Shown here in pieces: positions 8,475 to 17,272 of a stretch of 64,000 nt of DNA. The notes under the pieces were generated by a model that saw only the letters and a list, made by a program, of their open reading frames with translations, made no database searches and was not told the DNA's origin. The position numbers and the translations under genes were made by a program. Numbering within the stretch: the stretch's first letter is position 1; every line of letters begins with the position of its first letter. Source of the DNA: a virus; IMG/VR virus record IMGVR_UViG_3300009082_000017, positions 96,043-160,042 of that record. One strand, 5' to 3'.

Positions 8475-8655
8475 ATATCTTGTAAATATTATGGTTCCTG
8501 TAACTTTTCAAATTAAAATTGAAGCTGAAAATGAAGATGAAGCGTGGGATATTGCAGAAAAAGAAGGCTATGATCGTATTGATTTTTCTAGTGATGCAAT
8601 TGATGACGATAAGGGTGGCAGTGAAGTATATGATGTAATGCTTGATAGTGATTAA
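8467..8655 (+). CDS. hypothetical acidic protein, 62 aa
   Basis: The ATG follows AAGGAGAATAAAA. A strand-rich N-terminus (KYLVNIMVPVTFQIKIEA) is followed by an Asp/Glu-rich tail. This size and layout are common in small phage proteins of unknown function. Confidence 0.6.
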   Translation: MSKYLVNIMVPVTFQIKIEAENEDEAWDIAEKEGYDRIDFSSDAIDDDKGGSEVYDVMLDSD

Positions 8656-8694
8656 CCCAATGAAAGGACTCTTTCATGGGAGAAAGGACAAATT

Positions 8695-9069
8695 ATGAAT
8701 AAAAAACAATGGTTTTTGAATATTGAAGGAAGCAAACAAAAGTGGGATATCCCAATCGAGATCAATGAAAAATATCTTTCTGACTACACATCAGATAATC
8801 TCAAAATTCATTATCAATACATCCCTATAAAATTTTCTTTATCTAAAAAATATGTATATGGCATTGATGTTAGAGGCAAGTATAAGCAATGGGGACTCCC
8901 TGTTGAGGCTACACCTAAAGAAGTAGAAGCATGGAGAGAAGATGGTATAGAGATTAATCGAATTATAAATTCTATCCCATCTTGGTGGGTAGATATGGGA
9001 TTCTCTGTTAGGGTTTGGTGCTTTTGGCAGGATGTGTTTAATTTTAATAATCCGTTTGTAAATAAGTAA
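8695..9069 (+). CDS. hypothetical protein, 124 aa
   Basis: Preceded by GAAAGGACAAATT. It is rich in Trp and aromatic residues (SIPSWWVDMGFSVRVWCFW). No family recognised. Confidence 0.6.
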   Translation: MNKKQWFLNIEGSKQKWDIPIEINEKYLSDYTSDNLKIHYQYIPIKFSLSKKYVYGIDVRGKYKQWGLPVEATPKEVEAWREDGIEINRIINSIPSWWVDMGFSVRVWCFWQDVFNFNNPFVNK

Positions 9070-9125
9070 TTATCACAAAACAAACTAATCGTATTATTAA
9101 TTACATTATAGGAGGATTTTTTCTA

Positions 9126-9920
9126 TTGAACAAAAAAATAAAAATTTATAATTTGAAATATTTTTTTATTACCATTTGTTTGTTAATTTTTATATTCTTT
9201 ATTTTTCAAAAACAGTCTAGTGTTGTTGCGGTATTCTCAACTCCTACTTCAATCCCATTCCCAGAAAAGACTCCTATGGTTTTTGATCATTCTGAAATAA
9301 ACAATGATAATTATAAATATAATGGATATTGGGAAGGGAACTATTGGATAAAAGGAGTCCCCTCATATGAAACTCTTATGCTTAGAATGCCAATGGTTGC
9401 CGGTGGTTCGGCAGTTACTTACGATCCTTATTTAATGGAAGTCACTGCAAATAAAGCGGGATTTGATATTGAAAAATATGTTGGAACCGTCGCTGTTTCT
9501 TTTTGGTCAGAAGTGGGGCATGAAGTGTGGATATATCATCCTAATTATGGTTGGGAAGGCCCATTTTTAGTAGTAGATGTGTCTCGACAAATTGATGTTT
9601 ATCGTCAAATTGTATATCAAAATCAAGTTGTTGAATTAGATTTTGAAACAGCAAAAAGATGGGAGATGTGGGAAGTGGTTAATGGAAATAATATTTTGGT
9701 AAATGGCAGGGTTGATGGAGTTATTGTATCAAAAGTTCCACCAGAAAAAGTAAATAGGTATCCTGTTGTACAATTATCAGATTTCTTTTTAGAGAATGTG
9801 AAATATATAACTTCTTATGAAAAAACGCCAGTATATAATCCTCCTAAAAATACGGGGCTACCACTTCCTATCTGGAAAATAGGTGATTATTGGGTAATAT
9901 TCCCAACAGAAAAATATTAA
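9126..9920 (+). CDS. membrane-anchored or secreted protein with a double-psi-barrel-like domain
   Basis: 264 aa with a TTG start after AGGAGG. Residues about 11-30 form one hydrophobic segment (signal peptide or anchor), so the rest probably lies outside the membrane. The central part (VGHEVWIYHPNYGWEGPFLVVDVS, read in two overlapping pieces of the sequence, then YRQIVYQNQVVELDFETA) resembles RlpA-like double-psi beta-barrel proteins that bind or cut peptidoglycan. I recall similar proteins in Chloroflexi, a weak host hint. A cell-wall role is inference; no catalytic residue is assigned. Confidence 0.4.
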   Translation: MNKKIKIYNLKYFFITICLLIFIFFIFQKQSSVVAVFSTPTSIPFPEKTPMVFDHSEINNDNYKYNGYWEGNYWIKGVPSYETLMLRMPMVAGGSAVTYDPYLMEVTANKAGFDIEKYVGTVAVSFWSEVGHEVWIYHPNYGWEGPFLVVDVSRQIDVYRQIVYQNQVVELDFETAKRWEMWEVVNGNNILVNGRVDGVIVSKVPPEKVNRYPVVQLSDFFLENVKYITSYEKTPVYNPPKNTGLPLPIWKIGDYWVIFPTEKY

Positions 9921-9924
9921 ATTG

Positions 9925-9952
9925 TTTATACCACTATATGTGATGGTATAAA
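9925..9952 (+). repeat. 9-bp perfect hairpin after the barrel-protein gene
   Basis: TTTATACCA (9925-9933) and TGGTATAAA (9944-9952) are perfect inverted repeats with a 10-base loop. No T-run follows, so it is not a standard terminator. A related CACTATATG sequence recurs 3' of it near 9964. Confidence 0.6.
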
Positions 9953-10074
9953 AAGTAACGACACACTATATGATGTATATATAATTCAACGGAAAATTGT
10001 GAATGGCATATGATTATATATCCAAGTGTAGGATAATTACTTCATGAAATATAACCTTCATGGAAACTAGTTCA

Positions 10075-10123
10075 AAATTGGTATCAATTTACCCTTGACA
10101 AAAATCAAATTATGTGATAGACT
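10075..10123 (+). promoter_or_regulatory. promoter with AAATTGGTATC box
   Basis: TTGACA 10095-10100, 17 bases, TAGACT 10118-10123 with TGA before it. The upstream box AAATTGGTATC is at 10075-10085. It should drive the structured leader and the gene at 10359. Confidence 0.75.
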
Positions 10124-10129
10124 TGTATA

Positions 10130-10358
10130 GTCTTGGTACGCGGATATACTTTTGGAGATGAAGGAGATGGGGTCGCGGTTGGGATTGCTGGGCGACTAAC
10201 CAAAAGAAATTTAGCATAAGATAGAAGCAAAATAAAGTGTATGAATATGCTTCAAAAAATCTTGGTGAGATTAATTATATAATAATATGTATAAGATTCC
10301 TAGAAATAAACTCACAAAATACTAGGATTAAAAAAACTTATAAAGGAGAAAAACAAAA
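10130..10358 (+). ncRNA. structured RNA leader or small RNA, about 230 nt
   Basis: There is no gene between the promoter and 10359 apart from a possible 13-codon frame (10158-10199). This stretch is much richer in G than its surroundings. CTTTTGG (10149-10155) pairs with CCAAAAG (10200-10206). Inside, GTCGC (172-176) pairs with GCGAC (192-196) and GGTT (177-180) could form a pseudoknot with AACC (198-201). Downstream, GAAGCA/TGCTTC and TCCTAG/CTAGGA make two more hairpins. I match it to no known riboswitch or ribozyme. Confidence 0.5.
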
Positions 10359-10652
10359 TTGAAAGATTATAGAAAAACACATAGTAAAATTCGAATCCCC
10401 GCAAAACAAAATAATAACATTATTGTTTCACCTCTATCTACCTCCAAAGAAGAAACTTCTGTCGAAGGCTTAGAACCTAAAATCATTCCCGATAACGGCA
10501 AACGTTTTACAGTTAAATCCAATCAATGGGTTATGGAGAAGTTTCAAAACCAAGACACTCCTACTAGAAAAATTATTGATTTAGGTAAAGATTTGACCTG
10601 GCAGGAAGCCAAGAAAATGAAGAAAGAAAATAAGAATTCGTGGATTATTTAA
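10359..10652 (+). CDS. hypothetical basic protein, 97 aa
   Basis: TTG start after AAAGGAGAAAAACAAAA. The N-terminal half looks disordered; the C-terminus is KKMKKENKN-rich. It is the first gene behind the structured leader, so it is probably controlled by it. Function unknown. Confidence 0.6.
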   Translation: MKDYRKTHSKIRIPAKQNNNIIVSPLSTSKEETSVEGLEPKIIPDNGKRFTVKSNQWVMEKFQNQDTPTRKIIDLGKDLTWQEAKKMKKENKNSWII

Positions 10653-10694
10653 TTCCCCATAAAACGAATATTTCATGTGATAAGAGAGACGTAA

Positions 10695-10868
10695 ATGTGT
10701 TTTAAAAAGAAAAATAATAAATATATGAAATGCCCATTATGTAGAGGGAAAGGTTATACGGGAATTATAATACATGAAAAGTGTCCAAGGTGTGAAGGCG
10801 ATAAAAAAGTATTAAAATCAGAAGACGAATCAAAAACTTGTGGAACTTGTGGTGGAAGATTAGATTGA
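10695..10868 (+). CDS. small zinc-finger protein, DnaJ-type CxxCxGxG repeats
   Basis: 57 aa. CPLCRGKGYTG, CPRCEGDK and CGTCGGR follow the DnaJ central zinc-finger pattern. No J domain is present. Its TGA overlaps the ATG of the next gene. It may be a free-standing zinc-binding adaptor. Confidence 0.65.
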   Translation: MCFKKKNNKYMKCPLCRGKGYTGIIIHEKCPRCEGDKKVLKSEDESKTCGTCGGRLD

Positions 10869-11380
10869 TGCGTTATCTCGTACATTTAAAAAATATTTTG
10901 CTTCATAAATATTATGTTTTTTTTGCTTGTTTGAAATTAAAAGTCCCTTTGTATTTAGCAATTTTTCACGATATTTCAAAATTTAAATTATCTGAATTTA
11001 TTCCATATGCTAAATATTATTATAATAAAGACGGATCTCATGCCGATGTAAAAGACAAACACGGTGAATTAGAATACACTAAAGAAGCAAACAATATTAA
11101 AGTGGCGTGGCTATATCATTCTCATACAAACAGGCATCATTGGAACTATTGGATTACTATTAGGTCTGATGGATTAATTTATCCAAATATAATTCCCGAT
11201 AAATATATAAAAGAAATGGTTGCAGATTGGATAGGTGCATCTAAAGCTTATAATCTAAATATTAAGGTTATTGATTGGTATAATAAGGAAAAAGAAAACT
11301 TAATATTACATCAAGATACTAGAACAAAAATAGAAAAAATATTACAAATATTGGAGTATAATGGAAATAATAGAAACTGA
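10868..11380 (+). CDS. DUF5662-like protein
   Basis: 170 aa from ATG 10868, which overlaps the previous TGA. FHDISKFKLSEFIPYAKYYY and HHWNYW resemble the phage DUF5662 family, which carries His/Asp motifs reminiscent of metal-dependent HD proteins. Activity is unproven. It overlaps the epimerase gene by 20 bases. Confidence 0.65.
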   Translation: MRYLVHLKNILLHKYYVFFACLKLKVPLYLAIFHDISKFKLSEFIPYAKYYYNKDGSHADVKDKHGELEYTKEANNIKVAWLYHSHTNRHHWNYWITIRSDGLIYPNIIPDKYIKEMVADWIGASKAYNLNIKVIDWYNKEKENLILHQDTRTKIEKILQILEYNGNNRN

Positions 11381-11903
11381 AATCCCAGAAGTTGTTATTT
11401 TTAATCCCATTATTTATGGAGATAATAGAGGTTTTTTTGCAGAGATATTTGTTTATAAAGAATTTGAAAATAGATGTGGGAATTATTTATTTGTTCAAGA
11501 AAATTATTCAAAATCTATTAAGAATACTTTACGTGGACTTCATTATCAATTACAAAAAGAGCAAGGCAAATTGGTATCTTGTATTAATGGTGAAATATTT
11601 GATGTGGCTGTGGATATTAGAAAAAATTCGCCCACTTATAAAAAATATGTATCTGTTTTATTATCAGATAAAAACAAAAAAATGGTTTGGATTCCACCTG
11701 GATTTGCTCACGGGTTTTTTACTTTAAGCGATATTGCCGAAATAGAATATCGTTGTACAAATTATTATAGCAAAGAAAATGAAAGAGGTATTAGGTGGGA
11801 TGATCCGAGTGTTGGAATTAATTGGCCTATACAAGATGGAGAATTGCCTATATTGTCTGAAAAAGATAGTAAATTAAATTTTATTAATAGTGAGGAGAAT
11901 TGA
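11361..11903 (+). CDS. rfbC: dTDP-4-dehydrorhamnose 3,5-epimerase (RmlC) family
   Basis: 180 aa, normal length for RmlC. RGLHYQ carries the catalytic His; VDIRKNSPTY, WIPPGFAHGF and GIRWDDPSVGI are family signatures. RmlC epimerises C3 and C5 of a dTDP-4-keto-6-deoxyhexose. It opens the sugar island and overlaps the next gene by one base. The exact substrate may differ because the next gene encodes a C3-deoxygenating enzyme. Confidence 0.88.
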   Translation: MEIIETEIPEVVIFNPIIYGDNRGFFAEIFVYKEFENRCGNYLFVQENYSKSIKNTLRGLHYQLQKEQGKLVSCINGEIFDVAVDIRKNSPTYKKYVSVLLSDKNKKMVWIPPGFAHGFFTLSDIAEIEYRCTNYYSKENERGIRWDDPSVGINWPIQDGELPILSEKDSKLNFINSEEN

Positions 11904-13039
11904 TGCAAAAAGGTAATACGTTGAAAGTTCCAGTTACTGGGCAAGTTACAGGCGATGAAGAAACTGAAGCAATTATAGAAGTTGCAAAATCAAAGCAATA
12001 TGCTCCTAATAAAAAAGTTGAGCAATTTGAGCATGATTTTGCAAAATTTGTTAAAAAAAGATATGGTTTATTTGTAAATAGTGGATCTTCTGCTAATTTA
12101 TTAGCGACAACTGCTTGGGCGAAATATCATGAAAAAGAAACAAAAGCATTGGAATGTACTCTTCCTGCTTTAATGTTTCCTACTACCTTGAATCCCTATC
12201 TCCAAAATAATTTTACTATAAAATTAATAGACGTAGAAGTTGAAACTCTGCAAGCAAAAAGCCCAGAAAAACATGGTGTGCATACATTAGGGAATTATGC
12301 GGATTTGTCAAATATAGAGGACAGTTGTGACGCCATGCTTCCAGGTCATTACAAGGGAGAGATACAAACCTTTTCTTTCTTCCCCGCACATTTTTTGTGT
12401 ACCGGCGAAGGGGGAATGGTCACTACAGATAATCCTGAATTATATAAGTTGATGCGTTCAATTATGCATTGGGGTAAGGATTGCTGGTGCCCTCTTGGTA
12501 GCGACAATACTTGTGGTAAAAGATTTGAACATCAATTTGGAGAAATGCCTTATGGGTATGATCATAAATATATTTATACCAATATTGGATATAATTTAGC
12601 CAATACTGAAATGGCTGCTGCAATGGGAATTGAACAATTGAAAAAACTTCCTTATTTTCTTGAAACTAGAAAAAATAATTTTAAGAAATTATATGAAGGA
12701 TTGTCTAAATTTTCTGATAGCTTTATTCTTCCAAAAACAGTTTTACCAGATACTCCATGGTTTGCATTTCCTATTACCGTCAAAAGAGAATCAAAAATTT
12801 CAAGACGAGATATGGTAGAATTTCTTAATAATGAAGGTGTTGCTTCAAGACCTATCATGGGTGGAAATTTAAAGAGACAACCTGCATATTTAAATATAAA
12901 ATTTAAGTATGGTGGGATATTAGAAAATTCTGATCTCATCACAGATAATTCATTTTATATTGGTTTATGGCATGGATTGTTCGAAGAACAAATTGAATAT
13001 AGTATTAATACTATTGAAAGATTTATGGAAATGCAATGA
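11903..13039 (+). CDS. RfbH/E1-like CDP-4-dehydro-6-deoxyglucose 3-dehydratase
   Basis: 378 aa of the DegT/DnrJ/EryC1 fold. The residue that is the PLP-binding Lys in aminotransferases is His163 here (SFFPAH). The cysteine set Cys142...Cys194-x-Cys196-x7-Cys204, with GKDCWCPLGSDNTCGKRF context, matches the [2Fe-2S] site of RfbH/E1, the PMP-dependent enzyme that removes the C3 hydroxyl on the way to 3,6-dideoxyhexoses. The gap after the first Cys is 51 residues, shorter than I recall for E1. The start is ATG 11903 after GAGGAG. Its reductase partner is not in this window. Confidence 0.8.
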   Translation: MQKGNTLKVPVTGQVTGDEETEAIIEVAKSKQYAPNKKVEQFEHDFAKFVKKRYGLFVNSGSSANLLATTAWAKYHEKETKALECTLPALMFPTTLNPYLQNNFTIKLIDVEVETLQAKSPEKHGVHTLGNYADLSNIEDSCDAMLPGHYKGEIQTFSFFPAHFLCTGEGGMVTTDNPELYKLMRSIMHWGKDCWCPLGSDNTCGKRFEHQFGEMPYGYDHKYIYTNIGYNLANTEMAAAMGIEQLKKLPYFLETRKNNFKKLYEGLSKFSDSFILPKTVLPDTPWFAFPITVKRESKISRRDMVEFLNNEGVASRPIMGGNLKRQPAYLNIKFKYGGILENSDLITDNSFYIGLWHGLFEEQIEYSINTIERFMEMQ

Positions 13040-13746
13040 AAATATTAGCATTAGGATACGGAAAGTTAGGACAAGAAATTGTTAAACAATCTGGTTGGGA
13101 TTATATTAGCCGAGAAAAAAATAATTTTGATTTCAACAATATAAATTCTTACAATAAATATCTTTACAATTATGACACAATAATAAATTGTATAGCAAAC
13201 ACATATACTTATTCTGACGACAAACAATCAATGATCGATACTAACTTCAAAGCAGTTGTGAACCTAATAGAATTCTCAAATTTGTATAATAAGAAGTTAA
13301 TCCAAATAGGAACGGATTACATTTATGATGGGTCAGTAGAAAATGCTTCAGAAGAAGATATTCCTGTCCATGCAAGAAATTGGTATTCTTATTCAAAACT
13401 TTTAATAGATGGATATATACAAAGCTTTTGTGAAAATTATTTATTAATAAGAACATCGTTCAAGTCCAATCCATTTCCTTATCCAAAAGCAATCACTACG
13501 CAAAAAGGTAATTTTGATTATACAGATAAAATTGTTGAAAAAATAATTAACTTAATAAACAATAATGCAATCGGTGTTTACAATGTTGGACATAATACAC
13601 CATGGACTATTTACGAAATGGCTTTAGAAACAAATAAAGATGTTGTACCTTGTGATGATATTTTAAATGAATCAATGCCTACAAATATTACAATGAATAT
13701 GGAGAAGTATAATGAGTTTATTAGAAATCTTAATACCGGTTTATAA
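13036..13746 (+). CDS. NAD(P)-dependent sugar reductase/epimerase (RmlD-like SDR)
   Basis: 236 aa. MKILALGYGKLGQEI is the Rossmann glycine motif; TDYIYDG and the YSYSK (YxxxK) catalytic pair are typical of RmlD/NDP-sugar dehydratase SDRs. It overlaps neighbours on both sides by a few to 35 bases. It probably reduces a keto group of a nucleotide sugar made by the two preceding enzymes. Confidence 0.78.
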   Translation: MKILALGYGKLGQEIVKQSGWDYISREKNNFDFNNINSYNKYLYNYDTIINCIANTYTYSDDKQSMIDTNFKAVVNLIEFSNLYNKKLIQIGTDYIYDGSVENASEEDIPVHARNWYSYSKLLIDGYIQSFCENYLLIRTSFKSNPFPYPKAITTQKGNFDYTDKIVEKIINLINNNAIGVYNVGHNTPWTIYEMALETNKDVVPCDDILNESMPTNITMNMEKYNEFIRNLNTGL

Positions 13747-14404
13747 TATGCAAGGTAAGGGACTGGAAATGCTTGCATACAGTTTTAAACAACTTAAGTT
13801 GCAGCGTTTTAAAGATTTTAGCGTTCTTATTTCTGATGATTCAGAAGATGAAACAATTAAAACTTATGTAAGTGGGATCAAAGACCTAGAAATAAAATAT
13901 GTAAAAAATGAAGGGATGCATAGTATTGCTGGCAATATGAATAATGCCATTAAAAATGCAACTGGAGAAATTCTTCAAGTAATGTGTCAAGATGATTATT
14001 TTTACAATAAAGATTCTTTACAAAAAATTGTAGATAATTTTGATAGGGGTAAGGGTTGGATGTGTAGTATGTATATGCATACAAAAGACAGGCTAGGGTT
14101 ATTCAATCAACAAATTCCCAAATGGAATCCTAAGATTTGTTTGGATAATACTTTGGGCACACCTTCTTGTTTGTCATTTTTGAACGATAAAGACGTTCCT
14201 TTATTGGATGAAAATTTAAAATGGTATGTTGATTGTGACCATTATTATCGGTTATTCAAAAAATGGGGCGAACCTAAGATTTTGAAAGAATTAATTTTTG
14301 TTCAGTTATTATGGGAAGGACAAACGACTCAAGGAATTACTCAAGAAATTGTTAATACTGAAGTTGCATATATTAATGATAAGTATGTAGGAGAGTTGGG
14401 TTGA
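13712..14404 (+). CDS. glycosyltransferase family 2
   Basis: 230 aa. EILIPVYNMQGKG at the N-terminus, ISDDSEDET and the CQDDYF metal-binding acidic motif are GT-A/GT2 features. It should transfer a sugar from a nucleotide sugar. The acceptor is unknown. Confidence 0.85.
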   Translation: MSLLEILIPVYNMQGKGLEMLAYSFKQLKLQRFKDFSVLISDDSEDETIKTYVSGIKDLEIKYVKNEGMHSIAGNMNNAIKNATGEILQVMCQDDYFYNKDSLQKIVDNFDRGKGWMCSMYMHTKDRLGLFNQQIPKWNPKICLDNTLGTPSCLSFLNDKDVPLLDENLKWYVDCDHYYRLFKKWGEPKILKELIFVQLLWEGQTTQGITQEIVNTEVAYINDKYVGELG

Positions 14405-15054
14405 AAAAATATTTAAAAGATGTTACTCTCCTTGCATATGATACTCGCCCAGATAAAATTGAAGGGACTATTTGGGCACTACAAAAATGTTGTGAGGGAT
14501 TAGATTTTTATGAGGTTAAGTTGTTGACAGATATAATGCCTGATAATTTACCTGAAAATATTAAATTGGAATATGCTCCACACATTAATCATATTAATGA
14601 TTTTAATTTGTATATGTTCTTAGAGTTAGGGAAACACATAGATAGTTCACATTGTTTGTATGTACAGGATCATGGGTTTGTTATTTCGCCTCAGATTTGG
14701 CGTGATGAGTGGTTAGAATACGATTATATTGGGGCTGGATGGAATTGGATGCCTGATGCTTATGTTTGTCATGAAACGGGTGAACATGTTCGACAGGGCA
14801 ATGGGGGATTTTCACTTCGCAGTTCTCAAATTTTAAATTTGCCTAAAGAAAAAGGGTGGTATTTGAAAGAAGAACAAGGCTGGAAAAATGAAGATGGACA
14901 AGTGTGTGTTTATTGGCGCAAAGATATGTTAAAAAATGGAATAAAATATGCCCCTATTGAAGTTGCATCTGTTTTTTCTTATGAAAAAGATACCCCAGAG
15001 AATATGAATATTAAAGAATTTTTCGGATATCATAGAAATATGCCTAGGAGATAA
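14401..15054 (+). CDS. DUF5672 glycosyltransferase-like protein
   Basis: 217 aa with a TTG start overlapping the previous stop. YVQDHGFVISPQIW, YDYIGAGWNW and GNGGFSLRS are DUF5672 signatures. The family is associated with glycan synthesis loci. The donor is unknown. Confidence 0.75.
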   Translation: MKKYLKDVTLLAYDTRPDKIEGTIWALQKCCEGLDFYEVKLLTDIMPDNLPENIKLEYAPHINHINDFNLYMFLELGKHIDSSHCLYVQDHGFVISPQIWRDEWLEYDYIGAGWNWMPDAYVCHETGEHVRQGNGGFSLRSSQILNLPKEKGWYLKEEQGWKNEDGQVCVYWRKDMLKNGIKYAPIEVASVFSYEKDTPENMNIKEFFGYHRNMPRR

Positions 15055-15056
15055 TA

Positions 15057-15713
15057 TTGAATAAACTTTTTATAATTAGTCGATATAATGAAGATTATTC
15101 TTGGATAAAAGAATATACTAAAAATTATCTTATTTATAATAAAGGTGATCTAATTTTAGATGATTCTCACGTTATCAATACCGAAAATATTGGTGGAAAT
15201 CAACGAGACATATCCAAATTTGCTTTTGAAAATTATAATAATTTACCAGATATTATGATATTTATTCAGTCGTTTGTTTGGGATCATTGTAAAAAAGATA
15301 TTTTTGACAACCTAATCCAAAATACAACATTTACCCCTTTGGAATATTATGGAAGTATTCCGGCAAATGGATGGGAACAAAGAGATGAATTTGGAGGGTT
15401 CCTTGAGACGAATAATAATTGGTACATTTCTGCACATAATTCAACTTATAATTTAACTTGCAGATATGAATCTTTTGATCAGTTTATGAATAAATATTTT
15501 GAAGACTACCAACATTTAGATTTTATTCGTTTTGCTCCAGGTTCACAATATATCATTACACCAAAAGAAATTTTACAATATCCAAAAACATTTTGGAAAT
15601 GCTTGATGGAAGAATTGACAACAAAAAATTCAACTGAAGCGCACATCGTAGAAAGAAGTTTATATTATATTCTTAATGGTGATTATAATTTGAGAAAGGA
15701 TTTTTATGGATAA
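15057..15713 (+). CDS. DUF3431 family protein, probable glycosyltransferase
   Basis: 218 aa with a TTG start two bases after the previous stop. IISRYNEDYSWI, ENIGGNQRDISKFA and LPDIMIFIQSF match the DUF3431 pattern found in glycosylation clusters. Confidence 0.7.
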   Translation: MNKLFIISRYNEDYSWIKEYTKNYLIYNKGDLILDDSHVINTENIGGNQRDISKFAFENYNNLPDIMIFIQSFVWDHCKKDIFDNLIQNTTFTPLEYYGSIPANGWEQRDEFGGFLETNNNWYISAHNSTYNLTCRYESFDQFMNKYFEDYQHLDFIRFAPGSQYIITPKEILQYPKTFWKCLMEELTTKNSTEAHIVERSLYYILNGDYNLRKDFYG

Positions 15714-16641
15714 TTTTTCACAATACAAACCAGGTTTACATAAATTGGTTCATCATTTAGATCATTTAAAAAAATTACAAAACAGAGAACCATCCTCCCC
15801 TTTACATTTATCTGTTTTCCCTACAAATTTTTGCCAATTAGAATGTCCTTATTGTGGATTTAGAAAAGTAAAAAGAAATAACACAGAATTATCTTTTGAA
15901 GATTTTAGCAAAGCAATTGATGTTTTAGTAAAGTATGGGTTGAAAGCTATGGAACAATCAGGTGGTGGTGATCCTCTTTTATGGTCTCATTTTGATAAGG
16001 CAACAGAATATGCATATAACAAAGGTTTGAAATTATCACTAGTCACTAATGGATTGGAATTAGGTCACATGTCATCAAAAACTTTATCTTTATTTTCTTG
16101 GATACGAGTTTCAATACAATCAGAAGCATATGCAAGAAAAATAGATTTGAGTAAAATTCCAAATAATATAAAAAGAAGTATGTCATTTATTGTTCACGAT
16201 GAAAAATCTTTTAATGAATTGGATAAAATACATGAATTTGCAAAAGAAAAAAATATTCTTATTAGGATTGCACCAAATAGACCTTGCGACAAAAGTTGGG
16301 CAAATAAAGTAAAAGATAAAGCAGAAAATTTAGGACACCCATTTTTGTTTTTTGAAAAATCTAATGAAACTCCTAACGGATGCTACATGGCTTGGATAAG
16401 AGCAGCATTAGATTGGGAAGGTAATTTTCTTCCTTGCCCATCAATTGAATTGACACCAGAATGTGCTGGATATATTCCTGATAATTTTAAATTATGCAAA
16501 GTGTCGGAATTGGAAGAATGGATTTTAAATAACCCTGTACACGATTTAGGACATCGTTGTAAATTCTGCAATTGTGGTAAAGACACAAATGATTTTGTGT
16601 ATGGGATGCTTCAAGATATAGAGGATGTGGATTTTGTATAA
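15706..16641 (+). CDS. radical SAM protein with C-terminal Cys cluster
   Basis: 311 aa. The motif CQLECPYC provides CxxxCxxC for the SAM [4Fe-4S] cluster; SGGGDPLLW and LVTNGLELG are typical core motifs. The C-terminal third has cysteines (CPS..., CKFCNCG) like the twitch/SPASM auxiliary cluster. Such enzymes act on peptides or sugars. In this island a sugar modification is plausible. Confidence 0.85.
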   Translation: MDNFSQYKPGLHKLVHHLDHLKKLQNREPSSPLHLSVFPTNFCQLECPYCGFRKVKRNNTELSFEDFSKAIDVLVKYGLKAMEQSGGGDPLLWSHFDKATEYAYNKGLKLSLVTNGLELGHMSSKTLSLFSWIRVSIQSEAYARKIDLSKIPNNIKRSMSFIVHDEKSFNELDKIHEFAKEKNILIRIAPNRPCDKSWANKVKDKAENLGHPFLFFEKSNETPNGCYMAWIRAALDWEGNFLPCPSIELTPECAGYIPDNFKLCKVSELEEWILNNPVHDLGHRCKFCNCGKDTNDFVYGMLQDIEDVDFV

Positions 16642-17272
16642 TATTGATGGGAATTTTTTTGATAAAGATTATTTTGAAAATGGGAAACAAACCAATAAAA
16701 GTTTCTATGAAAATTATCATTGGATGCCTCAAAGAAGTTTTAGAGAAGCGTTAGCTTTTATTGACTGTTTGCAACTCAATGAAAATTCTTATGTTCTAGA
16801 AATTGGCTGTGCGAAAGGTTTTCTTATTCGTGCATTAAGAGAATTAGAAATTAAAGTAGATGGTGCAGATATCAGCAATTATGCCTTGTCGTTTGCACCG
16901 GAAGGATGTTGGAATTGCTCGAATGATTCTTCTTGGGATAACCATGCTAATTTTGGATACACAAATATAATTATCAAAGATATGTTGGAACACTTGAATA
17001 AAGAACAATTGGGAATATCTTTAAATAATTTTTCAAAAGTTTCAAATAAAATGATATGTGTTGTTCCAATTGGAAGCAATGGTAAATATCGAATCCCAGA
17101 ATATGAATGTGATCAGAGCCACGTCATACGAGAAAACGAGTCATTCTGGTATTGTTTTTTTGAAATGAATGGTTGGAAAGTTATAAATCATTTTCCACAT
17201 TTAAAAGGGATAAAAGATAATTGGACTCATTATCCTGATGGCAACCATGTTTTTGTATTGGAGTATAAATAA
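16625..17272 (+). CDS. class I SAM-dependent methyltransferase
   Basis: 215 aa. VLEIGCAKGFLIRAL is motif I and VDGADIS is motif II of the Rossmann methyltransferase fold; KDMLEHL is the motif IV region. The start overlaps the preceding gene by 17 bases. It probably methylates a sugar or a small molecule. Confidence 0.8.
   Translation: MWILYNIDGNFFDKDYFENGKQTNKSFYENYHWMPQRSFREALAFIDCLQLNENSYVLEIGCAKGFLIRALRELEIKVDGADISNYALSFAPEGCWNCSNDSSWDNHANFGYTNIIIKDMLEHLNKEQLGISLNNFSKVSNKMICVVPIGSNGKYRIPEYECDQSHVIRENESFWYCFFEMNGWKVINHFPHLKGIKDNWTHYPDGNHVFVLEYK

Noticed and set aside
10158-10199. 13-codon leader peptide as a certain gene
   Set aside because: It has plausible Shine-Dalgarno sequence but the spacing is too short and the region is better explained by RNA structure; kept only as a possibility in the leader entry.
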